DNA of 64,000 bases from Chryseobacterium sp. HSC-36S06 (lineage in GTDB: Bacteria; Bacteroidota; Bacteroidia; Flavobacteriales; Weeksellaceae). Positions 34,900-41,855 of this stretch are shown piece by piece. Numbering within the stretch: position 1 is the first letter of the stretch; each line of letters starts with the position of its first letter. A program made the translations under genes and the position numbers. The stretch is from positions 62,001-126,000 of the forward strand of contig NZ_JALJZX010000003.1 in assembly GCF_024171485.1 (NCBI RefSeq), read 5' to 3'. The notes under the pieces are model-generated. The model worked only from the letters and a program-made list of their open reading frames with translations. It ran no database searches and was not told the origin of the DNA.

Positions 34900-35313
34900 C
34901 TAAATACTTAACAACAATTTTTTAGAAAATTCGCGTTCATAAACATGTTTGCTATGAGGAATTTCTAATCTTAGCGAACTGAAATTCATGTTCCCATAAA
35001 AGACAATGTCTATATCAATAACTCTGTCTGCATACCCTTTCGTTATCAATGAATCGTCTGTTCTACCCATTTCAACTTCTATCTTTTTTACCAAATTAAG
35101 CAGTTTTATGGGAGAAAATTGTGTTTTTATACGTAATGCAATATTACAAAAAATATTATTACTAACAAATTCTACGGGTTTTGTATAAATAATTTCGCTT
35201 TGTCCTACAAGTTCACCAACCTCCTCTTCAATTCTCGATATTGCGAGATCTATATTATCCTTTTGCTTCCCTAAATTGCTTCCGAGTAACAAAGTGACTA
35301 AATGATGCGACAT
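34900..35313 (-). CDS. folK: 2-amino-4-hydroxy-6-hydroxymethyldihydropteridine diphosphokinase
   Basis: HPPK transfers pyrophosphate from ATP to the pterin in folate synthesis. The 137-residue protein has LLLGSNLGKQKDNI at the N-terminus, FCNIALRIKTQFSP, LLNLVKKIEVEMGR, and the hallmark DRVIDIDIVFYG followed by EIPHSKHVYEREF. Slightly short relative to some family members but complete. It lies 20 bases upstream of the tandem outer-membrane genes in the same direction. The start overlaps the alternative longer reading of the divergent sppA. Confidence 0.95.
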   Translation of the reverse strand: MSHHLVTLLLGSNLGKQKDNIDLAISRIEEEVGELVGQSEIIYTKPVEFVSNNIFCNIALRIKTQFSPIKLLNLVKKIEVEMGRTDDSLITKGYADRVIDIDIVFYGNMNFSSLRLEIPHSKHVYEREFSKKLLLSI

Positions 35314-35334
35314 ATTGTGAAATATATAAAGATT

Positions 35335-37092
35335 ATGAAAAGTTTTTTTAAAAATGTCCTCGCAAATATAGTTGCAATAATGATTATTGGCGGGCTTTTT
35401 TTTATGTTTATCGTAACAATGGTTGCTGTTTCCGCTTTTAGCGGCAACAAAAAATCTGCCATAAAAAACACTTCTGTGCTGACATTGGACTTAAAAACCA
35501 ATATAATCGACAGTCCTACCGAAGATAATGAAGACTTATTTGCATTCAGTGAACAGGAAAACAATGTAATGCTGTACGATATCACAGAAGCCATAAAAAA
35601 GGCAAAGACTGATGATAAAATTAAAGGGATCAGCATCGAAACTGATGGCCTCCGGGCCGGAATGACTCAGCTTGATGCAGTACGCTCCGCGCTCGAAGAC
35701 TTCAAAAAAAGCGGAAAATTTGTCTACGCCTACGGAAATAATGTATCACAGGCGGCGTACTATTTGGGTTCTGTTGCAGACCAGTATTTTCTGAATCCTT
35801 CGGGAGGAATAGATTTGAAGGGTCTTAGCACGGAAGTGCTTTACATGAAAAGTTTTGCAGATAAATTTGGTATCGGTATGGAGATTATACGTCACGGTAA
35901 GTACAAATCTGCTGTTGAGCCGTTTCTTAGAGATGACATGTCACCCGAGAACCGCGAACAGATTTCAACAATGCTCAACGATTTGTGGTCATATAATTCC
36001 ACTAAAATTGCAGCATCCAGAAAGATAGATCAGTCGCAATTCCAAACTGTGGTGGACAGTCTTTACGGCATTATTCCGGATTTAAGTTTGAAATATCGTC
36101 TTGCAGACCGCTTAATTCAGAAAACACAGTACGATGATCTTCTCAAAAATAAACTTCAGCTAAAGAACGACAGCAAACTCAATAAAATTTCTTTCAGCAA
36201 GTACATCAGTTCTTACCAGGAAGAAAACTTCAAAAAAGATGACCAGATTGCAGTATTGTACGCATCAGGAGCAATTTATAATGGTGAAGGCTTTGATGCT
36301 GTATATGCCGAGAATTTTGTGAAGGAAATTAAAAAGATCAGTGATAACGATAAGATTAAGGCAGTGGTATTCAGAATCAATTCACCAGGTGGCAGCGCGA
36401 ATGCTTCAGATGAAATTCTTTTTGAACTTCAGCAGCTGAAAAAGAAAAAGCCTCTGGTAGTATCATTTGGTGACTACGCGGCATCCGGCGGATATTATAT
36501 CGCAATGGCTGCAGACAAAATCTACTCTGAACCAAATACCTTAACCGGCTCTATCGGCGTATTCGGAATGATTCCATACTTTAAAGAAATTGCAAACAAA
36601 AACGGCCTAACTTCTCATGCAGTAAATACCAACGTCAATTCTAATATGTATTCCCCGATCAACGGCGTTACTCCTGGAGGAGTTTCTATACTAACCAAAA
36701 GTGTAGAGCAAACCTACAAACGCTTTGTGTATTTTGTAACTCAAAACAGAAAAAAATCTTTTGAACAAATTGATGAAGTAGGAGGCGGCAGAGTCTGGAG
36801 CGGAACGCGGGCAAAACAGCTGGGACTTGTAGATGAACTGGGATCACTTAACGATGCTGTAAATTTTGCGGCACAGAAAGCTCAACTAGGAACATTTAAT
36901 GTTGCTGCTTATCCAAAGAAAGTTTCTAAATTCGAACAGCTTTTCAAAGATCTAGAGGAGGAACAGATTTCTACCAGAATCATGAAGAATAAGTTAGGTG
37001 AGGAGAACTACAAACTTTTTGAGCAGATTACAAATCCTAAATTACAGAGCGGTGTGATGATGCAGATGCCCTTTCAGGTAAAGATTGATTAA
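35335..37092 (+). CDS. sppA: Signal peptide peptidase SppA (67K type)
   Basis: A membrane-bound serine protease that degrades leftover signal peptides. The product (585 residues) has an N-terminal membrane anchor (ANIVAIMIIGGLFFMFIVTMV), a first domain with the Lys general base region YGNNVSQAAYYLGS...GKYKSAVEPF, and the second domain with VFRINSPGGSANASDEI and SFGDYAASGGYYIAMAADKI supplying the nucleophile Ser, then TGSIGVFG. I start at the ATG at 35335; an ATG 33 bases upstream adds a non-conserved leader and overlaps folK. Confidence 0.94.
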   Translation: MKSFFKNVLANIVAIMIIGGLFFMFIVTMVAVSAFSGNKKSAIKNTSVLTLDLKTNIIDSPTEDNEDLFAFSEQENNVMLYDITEAIKKAKTDDKIKGISIETDGLRAGMTQLDAVRSALEDFKKSGKFVYAYGNNVSQAAYYLGSVADQYFLNPSGGIDLKGLSTEVLYMKSFADKFGIGMEIIRHGKYKSAVEPFLRDDMSPENREQISTMLNDLWSYNSTKIAASRKIDQSQFQTVVDSLYGIIPDLSLKYRLADRLIQKTQYDDLLKNKLQLKNDSKLNKISFSKYISSYQEENFKKDDQIAVLYASGAIYNGEGFDAVYAENFVKEIKKISDNDKIKAVVFRINSPGGSANASDEILFELQQLKKKKPLVVSFGDYAASGGYYIAMAADKIYSEPNTLTGSIGVFGMIPYFKEIANKNGLTSHAVNTNVNSNMYSPINGVTPGGVSILTKSVEQTYKRFVYFVTQNRKKSFEQIDEVGGGRVWSGTRAKQLGLVDELGSLNDAVNFAAQKAQLGTFNVAAYPKKVSKFEQLFKDLEEEQISTRIMKNKLGEENYKLFEQITNPKLQSGVMMQMPFQVKID

Positions 37093-37107
37093 GCTGAAAA
37101 CATAAAA

Positions 37108-37142
37108 AAATCCCGGTTTGATGATCAAACCGGGATTTTATT
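37108..37142. terminator. Terminator after sppA
   Basis: AATCCCGGTTTGAT (37109-37122) pairs with ATCAAACCGGGATTT on the other arm, flanked by A- and T-runs, so it can act in both directions. Confidence 0.85.
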
Positions 37143-37155
37143 TTTATCGTAAGCA

Positions 37156-37410
37156 TTATGCTCTTCTAGTTGCCATTCCGTAAATCCAGAGAACGGCTAA
37201 AGCTCCTACTACTGCAAGTAACATACTCTTAATGTCAAAATCATTAACTGTTCCCCAGCCCAGCATACTGCCGATCCATCCACCAACGAACGCACCAACG
37301 ATGCCTAAGATAATTGTCATTAACCAACCCATTCCCTGATTTCCAGGCATAATGAATTTTGCGATTGCACCTGCGATAAGACCAAAAATGATCCAAGTTA
37401 AAATACCCAT
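37156..37410 (-). CDS. GlsB/YeaQ/YmgE-family small membrane protein
   Basis: An 84-residue, strongly hydrophobic protein with three membrane segments and the family's conserved glycine pattern: ILTWIIFGLIAGAIAKFIMPG, WLMTIILGIVGAFVGGWIG, and a C-terminal helix. Family members are induced by stress in other bacteria; the mechanism is unknown. It lies between the shared terminator after sppA and ftsY, with its own upstream gap of about 80 bases. Confidence 0.88.
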   Translation of the reverse strand: MGILTWIIFGLIAGAIAKFIMPGNQGMGWLMTIILGIVGAFVGGWIGSMLGWGTVNDFDIKSMLLAVVGALAVLWIYGMATRRA

Positions 37411-37490
37411 AGTTTTAAAATTTTAATGTTAATATTTAGTATTTGGTTTTCTAAAGCTATAAAAAAATAATTAAAACTATGAAATAGTTG

Positions 37491-38447
37491 TCAATTACGT
37501 TTTCTGAAAAAAGAGTCTACAAATTCCGTTCCATTAAATAACTGCAGGTCTGTCATTTTTTCTCCAACGCCAATATATTTCACAGGAATCTGAAACTGAT
37601 CAGAAATTCCAATTACAACGCCACCTTTTGCAGTGCCATCTAATTTAGTGACTGCCAGTGCATTAACTTCTGTTGCTGCAGTAAACTGTTTTGCCTGCTC
37701 GAAAGCGTTCTGTCCGGTTGAACCATCCAGCACCAAAAGAATTTCGTGTGGCGCATCGGGAATAACTTTCTGCATTACCCTTTTAATTTTGGTCAACTCA
37801 TTCATTAAATTCACCTTATTATGAAGTCGCCCTGCTGTATCGATAATCACTACATCAGCATTATTGGCCACCGCACTCTGTACCGTATCGAATGCCACAG
37901 AAGCCGGATCAGATCCCATTCCCTGCTTTACAATCGGTACACCTACCCGTTCACTCCAGATTACAAGCTGATCCACCGCAGCCGCGCGGAATGTATCTGC
38001 AGCTCCTAACACCACATTTTTTCCCTCAGATTTAAACTGATGCGCCAATTTACCGATGGTAGTGGTTTTTCCGACGCCGTTTACACCCACGACCATAATG
38101 ACGTAAGGTTTCTTGGATTCATCAATATTGCCTGTACCGGCATGGGGATTTTCGAGCAGCAATCCCGAAATCTCTTCTCTCAGGATATTATTAAGTTCAT
38201 CTGTGCCTACAAACTTGTCTCTGGCAACGCGTTCTTCAATGCGCTGAATTATTTTAATAGTGGTAGATGCACCTACGTCGGATGCGATAAGGACTTCTTC
38301 CAGGTCATCCAGCACCTCATCATCAACTTTTGATTTTCCTACAACAGCTTTCGATATTTTTTCGAAAAATCCCTGATTAGATTTTTCCAGTCCTTTATCT
38401 AAAGTTTCTTTTTCTTCCTTCTTAAAAATATTTTTATACCAACTCAT
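37491..38447 (-). CDS. ftsY: Signal recognition particle receptor FtsY
   Basis: FtsY docks SRP-ribosome complexes at the membrane. The 318-residue protein has a short N-terminal region (ASWYKNIFKKEEKET-like, without the long acidic A domain), the NG-domain GTPase with VVGVNGVGKTTTIGKLA (P-loop), AADTFRAAAVDQL, VIIDTAGRLHN, TKLDGTAKGG and a C-terminal VKYIGVGE...FVDSFF. Length is typical for Bacteroidota. It has a -7 element at 38498-38505. Confidence 0.97.
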   Translation of the reverse strand: MSWYKNIFKKEEKETLDKGLEKSNQGFFEKISKAVVGKSKVDDEVLDDLEEVLIASDVGASTTIKIIQRIEERVARDKFVGTDELNNILREEISGLLLENPHAGTGNIDESKKPYVIMVVGVNGVGKTTTIGKLAHQFKSEGKNVVLGAADTFRAAAVDQLVIWSERVGVPIVKQGMGSDPASVAFDTVQSAVANNADVVIIDTAGRLHNKVNLMNELTKIKRVMQKVIPDAPHEILLVLDGSTGQNAFEQAKQFTAATEVNALAVTKLDGTAKGGVVIGISDQFQIPVKYIGVGEKMTDLQLFNGTEFVDSFFRKRN

Positions 38448-38497
38448 CTTTTCAGTATCAATTTTTTAATGATTTCTTGAATCATTTGTTTGCAAAG

Positions 38498-38505
38498 CAA
38501 ATATA
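38498..38505 (-). promoter_or_regulatory. Predicted -7 element of ftsY
   Basis: TATATTTG on the reverse strand; predicted leader about 47 bases. Confidence 0.5.
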
Positions 38506-38510
38506 ACAAA

Positions 38511-38538
38511 AAAACTACCCAATAATTTGGATAGTTTT
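38511..38538 (-). terminator. Terminator of the rpmB-rpmG-DUF4295 operon
   Basis: AAAACTA (38511-38517) pairs with TAGTTTT (38532-38538), extended by inner CC/GG pairs; on the reverse strand a T-rich stretch follows. It lies 20 bases after the DUF4295 stop. Confidence 0.65.
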
Positions 38539-38558
38539 ATATCGTAAAGCTGGTAGTA

Positions 38559-38714
38559 TTATTTTTTCAAATAACCTTCTACTTCGTCAGCGTTCATTAC
38601 TTTTTCTTCGAAAATGTAAGCTCCTGATTTAGGAGACTTCACCATTTTCACTACTTTGGTCATTTTTTTAGACCCTGCACCACCCTGTAGGGATGCTACT
38701 ACTTTCTTTGCCAT
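38559..38714 (-). CDS. DUF4295 small protein
   Basis: A 51-residue basic protein: MAKKVVASLQGGAGSKKMTK, then VVKMVKSPKSGAYIFEEKVM and a short acidic/Lys tail (NADEVEGYLKK). It matches the small Bacteroidota DUF4295 family, whose genes follow rpmB and rpmG. The strict association with L28 and L33 suggests a ribosome-associated role, but no function is established that I know of. It starts 19 bases after the rpmG stop and is the last gene before a terminator. Confidence 0.88.
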   Translation of the reverse strand: MAKKVVASLQGGAGSKKMTKVVKMVKSPKSGAYIFEEKVMNADEVEGYLKK

Positions 38715-38733
38715 TTTTTATTCTTTTAAAAAA

Positions 38734-38916
38734 TTACTTGATTTCCTTGTGAAGGGTATATTTCTTAAGAACCGGATTGAATTTTTTCAACTCTAATCTT
38801 TCTGTAGTGTTCTTTTTATTTTTAGTCGTAATGTATCTTGACATTCCTGCTACACCTGTTTCTTTATGCTCTGTGCATTCCAGAATCACCTGCACTCTGT
38901 TACCTTTTTTAGCCAT
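38734..38916 (-). CDS. rpmG: 50S ribosomal protein L33
   Basis: A 60-residue large-subunit protein starting [20 protein letters not shown], with the conserved [21 protein letters not shown] and C-terminal KYTLHKEIK. Only one Cys is present, so this is the zinc-free form. Its ATG overlaps the rpmB stop by one base (TAATG). Confidence 0.95.
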   Translation of the reverse strand: MAKKGNRVQVILECTEHKETGVAGMSRYITTKNKKNTTERLELKKFNPVLKKYTLHKEIK

Positions 38917-39161
38917 TACTTATCTTTTTTTATAAATCCGTTTCTTGTTGCTCTTTCAATTGCTTCTTCAATACCAATCTTGTTGATAATTCTCAATCCA
39001 TGAGCAGTAACTTTTAAAGTTACAGATTTTTCTTGCTCCGGAAGGTAAAATTTCTTCTCCAATAAGTTAATTTCAAAACGACGCTTCGTTTTGTTATTAG
39101 CGTGAGAAACATTGTTTCCAACCATGGCACGCTTTCCTGTTATTTGGCAAATTCTTGACAT
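38916..39161 (-). CDS. rpmB: 50S ribosomal protein L28
   Basis: An 81-residue ribosomal protein beginning [20 protein letters not shown], with [11 protein letters not shown] and [17 protein letters not shown] start at the ATG at 39161; a longer in-frame reading from 39203 adds 14 residues absent from L28. It leads a tight L28-L33-DUF4295 operon typical of Bacteroidota. Confidence 0.96.
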   Translation of the reverse strand: MSRICQITGKRAMVGNNVSHANNKTKRRFEINLLEKKFYLPEQEKSVTLKVTAHGLRIINKIGIEEAIERATRNGFIKKDK

Positions 39162-39320
39162 ATCTCGATGTTCTTTTTTACTACTAAATATTTGAGAGTG
39201 CAAAATAACAAAGAATTTTCCACTTAGACAAATATTTATGAATTAATTATTTATATTTTTTTTTGAATCCTTTCTGAAGGATTATCCGTTCACACTTCAA
39301 AACCACTTTCAATAATCCCG

Positions 39321-40340
39321 TCAGATTATATTAACCTCTCTCTCCAGCTCAATGCCGAATTTCTCAATTACCGATTCAATAATCAGCGTGGAAAAATCAT
39401 AGATTTCCTTTCCTGTTGCAGCCCCTGTTTTGTTCACAATAACCAATGCCTGAAGTTCGTGCGACGCTACATTTCCGATTTGTTTTCCTTTCCAGCCACA
39501 CTGTTCTATAAGCCAGCCGGCAGGAATTTTCACCATTTCTCCGTTGGGGTAATTTGGTATCTGAGGATATTGTTTCTGAACTTTCGAAAACTGATTGGCT
39601 GAAACCGTAGGGTTCTTAAAAAAACTTCCTGCATTTCCAGTGACTTTCGGATCCGGAAGTTTACTTTGGCGGATACTGATTACTGCCCGGGAGACATCCT
39701 GAATCGTAGGATTTTCGATACCAAATTTTTCAAGTTCGGTTTTTATAGCTCCGTATTCCGTTTTTAGCTGATGATTTTCGGTAGAAAGCTTAAATGTGAC
39801 ATCCAGAATTACATATTTCCCTTTTCCTTCACGTTTGAAAACCGACTCCCGGTAACCAAACCTGCATTCTTCATTATTAAATTCTTCCACCTGCATGGAT
39901 CCCAGATTCAGAACTTTACAGTTTACAAAAGTATCTTTAATCTCTGTTCCGTAAGCACCGATATTCTGCATCGGCGAAGTTCCCACATTACCGGGAATCA
40001 GCGATAAATTCTCTAAACCACCATAATTTTTATCTAAACACAACTGTACAAACTCATGCCAGTTTTCGCCGGCTTTTGCGGTAACCAGAACTTCATCTTC
40101 ATTTAAAAACGCTTCAGAAATTCCTTTCAAATCGAGTTTTATTACCAGTCCGCCAAAACTTTTCGTGAACAAAACATTGCTTCCGCCACCTAAAAACAGG
40201 ATTTCCAAATGGTTGATTTTAGCAAATTCGATGGCATATTTTAAATCGCCAAGGTCTTTAACTTCCGCAAAATATTTCGCGGAAACCTCAACGCCAAAAG
40301 TATTGAGATTTTTTAAAGAATAATTTTCCTGAATTTTCAT
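39321..40340 (-). CDS. murB: UDP-N-acetylmuramate dehydrogenase
   Basis: MurB reduces UDP-GlcNAc-enolpyruvate to UDP-MurNAc in peptidoglycan synthesis, using FAD and NADPH. The 339-residue protein shows NTFGVEVSAKYFAEV, the FAD site FLGGGSNVLFT, GLENLSLIPGNVGTSPMQNIGAYG, the C-terminal GNAGSFFKNP with the catalytic Ser, and PAGWLIEQCGWKG. The Tyr-loop and length point to the type I enzyme. It stands alone, away from the mur/dcw cluster. Confidence 0.97.
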   Translation of the reverse strand: MKIQENYSLKNLNTFGVEVSAKYFAEVKDLGDLKYAIEFAKINHLEILFLGGGSNVLFTKSFGGLVIKLDLKGISEAFLNEDEVLVTAKAGENWHEFVQLCLDKNYGGLENLSLIPGNVGTSPMQNIGAYGTEIKDTFVNCKVLNLGSMQVEEFNNEECRFGYRESVFKREGKGKYVILDVTFKLSTENHQLKTEYGAIKTELEKFGIENPTIQDVSRAVISIRQSKLPDPKVTGNAGSFFKNPTVSANQFSKVQKQYPQIPNYPNGEMVKIPAGWLIEQCGWKGKQIGNVASHELQALVIVNKTGAATGKEIYDFSTLIIESVIEKFGIELEREVNII

Positions 40341-40371
40341 CGCGGTACAAACTTTAACAGTTAATGTTTTA

Positions 40372-40419
40372 GGCTAAAGCCCAAAGGTTTCAGAATCAGA
40401 AAACGGGCTAAAGCCCGTT
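40372..40419. repeat. Double-hairpin GGCTAAAGCC repeat, copy 2
   Basis: GGCTAAAGCC at 40372-40381 and AACGGGCTAAAGCCCGTT at 40402-40419, offset 30 bases, the same two palindromes and spacing as at 5947-5994. The sequence between the palindromes differs between copies. It lies in the gap between murB and the aminotransferase. Confidence 0.75.
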
Positions 40420-40428
40420 CCCAGTTTT

Positions 40429-41631
40429 TTAATTGAACTCAAGTTTATACTTCTGAAGAGCGTCATTAAGTAATTCCACACTTCTTCGCAAATCTTCTTC
40501 TTTCAAAACATACGCGATACGGACCTGTTTTTTCCCCAGTTCAGGATTGCTGTAAAAGCCGCTCATCGGCGCCACCATTACTGTTTCGTTATTATGTGAA
40601 TAATGCTCAAGAAGCCACTGTGCAAAAACATCGGTATCATCCACCGGAAGTTCTGCTACGCAGTAAAATGCACCTTTTGGTTTTGGACAGATTACGCCCG
40701 GAATTCCGTTCAGTAAGTCTACCAGCAAATTTCTTCTGTGGGTGTATTCCTCACGGACTTTTCGGATATAAGCTTCATCATTATGGTGTGCGGCAGTAGC
40801 AGCAATCTGACCCAATAACACCGGACTCAATCTCGCCTGAGCGAAAAGCATCGCCGCATCATGAATTTTTTTTGATCGGGTAATCATGCAGCCAATTCTG
40901 GCTCCGCACATACTGTATCTTTTAGATTCAGAATCAATAATAATACAGTTTTCGGCAATCTCCGGAAAATCGAACATTGAAACCTGGTGTTTTCCGTCGT
41001 AAACATATTCGCGGTAAACCTCATCAGAAATCACTACAATGTCATGTTTCAGCGCAATTTCAGCAAGTTTCTGAAGTTCTTCTCTTGTATAAAGATATCC
41101 CGACGGATTTCCCGGATTACAGATGAGAATCGCACGTGTTTTATCGGTGATTTTTTTCTCAAAATCTTCAACGGGTGGCAGGGCAAAACCTGTATCAATT
41201 GTTGAAGGAATAGCTACTACTTTTACATTGATCGCATTGGTAAAACCATTATAATTAGCATAATACGGCTCAGGAATAATTATTTCATCCCCATCGTCAC
41301 ACAGGGTTGAAATGGCAAAATTCAGTGCTTCAGAACCCCCATTGGTCACGATAAAATTATCCGTCGTTAAATCTGTAAAACCTAAAGAATGGTAGTAATT
41401 GTTCAGCGCGGTCCGGTATTCCAGATTTCCTTCCGACAAAGCATACTCCAGCACCTTCAGGTCGATATTTTTAACCGCATCCAATGCGGTTTGCGGAGTT
41501 TCGATATCGGGCTGGCCAATATTCAGGTGATATACTTTAATCCCTTTCTGTTTAGCTTGCAACGCATATGGAACAAGTTTTCTTACGGGAGAGGCAGGCA
41601 TATTTTCTGCTCGGTGAGAAATTTTCGGCAT
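40429..41631 (-). CDS. Pyridoxal phosphate-dependent aminotransferase class I/II
   Basis: A 400-residue fold-type I aminotransferase. Motifs include KVYHLNIGQPDIETPQ, VTNGGSEALNFAISTL, EPYYANYNGF, ICNPGNPSGYLYT, VVISDEVYREYVYDG and the PLP-lysine segment SESKRYSMCGARIG, with the distal arginine in KKQVRIAYVL near the C-terminus. It belongs to the aspartate/aromatic-like branch; the amino acid substrate cannot be read from sequence. A TATTTTTG at 41647-41654 gives a leader of about 12 bases. Confidence 0.9.
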   Translation of the reverse strand: MPKISHRAENMPASPVRKLVPYALQAKQKGIKVYHLNIGQPDIETPQTALDAVKNIDLKVLEYALSEGNLEYRTALNNYYHSLGFTDLTTDNFIVTNGGSEALNFAISTLCDDGDEIIIPEPYYANYNGFTNAINVKVVAIPSTIDTGFALPPVEDFEKKITDKTRAILICNPGNPSGYLYTREELQKLAEIALKHDIVVISDEVYREYVYDGKHQVSMFDFPEIAENCIIIDSESKRYSMCGARIGCMITRSKKIHDAAMLFAQARLSPVLLGQIAATAAHHNDEAYIRKVREEYTHRRNLLVDLLNGIPGVICPKPKGAFYCVAELPVDDTDVFAQWLLEHYSHNNETVMVAPMSGFYSNPELGKKQVRIAYVLKEEDLRRSVELLNDALQKYKLEFN

Positions 41632-41646
41632 TATTTAGAATTTTTA

Positions 41647-41654
41647 CAAAAATA
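41647..41654 (-). promoter_or_regulatory. Predicted -7 element of the aminotransferase gene
   Basis: TATTTTTG on the reverse strand, with transcription predicted to begin near 41643. Confidence 0.5.
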
Positions 41655-41689
41655 AGGATTTTTTTTGGGAGCAATGAATAGATAGTTAC

Positions 41690-41800
41690 CTTCCGTAAGT
41701 TCTGTCCGGCTCTCCGCTGCAATCTTTTTGCCTGTGCAAAAAGGATTTCCGCTTCGATCCGGGCTAAAACTCCCGTCGTTCACTTTTCGAAAAACCTTAA
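41690..41800. repeat. Remnant of a dispersed intergenic repeat
   Basis: The stretch contains a hairpin (AATCTTTTTG...CAAAAAGGATT at about 41721-41747) inside flanking TCCGGCTCTCCGCT and CCGCTTCGATCCGGGCTAAA. This style of sequence recurs between genes in many Flavobacteriia; here I see one imperfect copy. It contains no ORF. Confidence 0.45.
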
Positions 41801-41804
41801 GAAC

Positions 41805-41836
41805 AAAAAAACCGCAGAAAAATTATTCTGCGGTTT
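41805..41836 (-). terminator. Terminator of the M3 peptidase gene
   Basis: AAACCGCAGAA (41809-41819) pairs with TTCTGCGGTTT (41826-41836); on the reverse strand Ts follow. It lies 20 bases after the peptidase stop. Confidence 0.85.
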
Positions 41837-41855
41837 CCGTCGGATAATAGTTTAC

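Noticed and set aside
39258-39290. Hairpin AATCCTTTCTGAAGGATT as a murB terminator
   Set aside because: On the reverse strand the hairpin is followed by As, not Ts, so it lacks a terminator U-tract in that direction.
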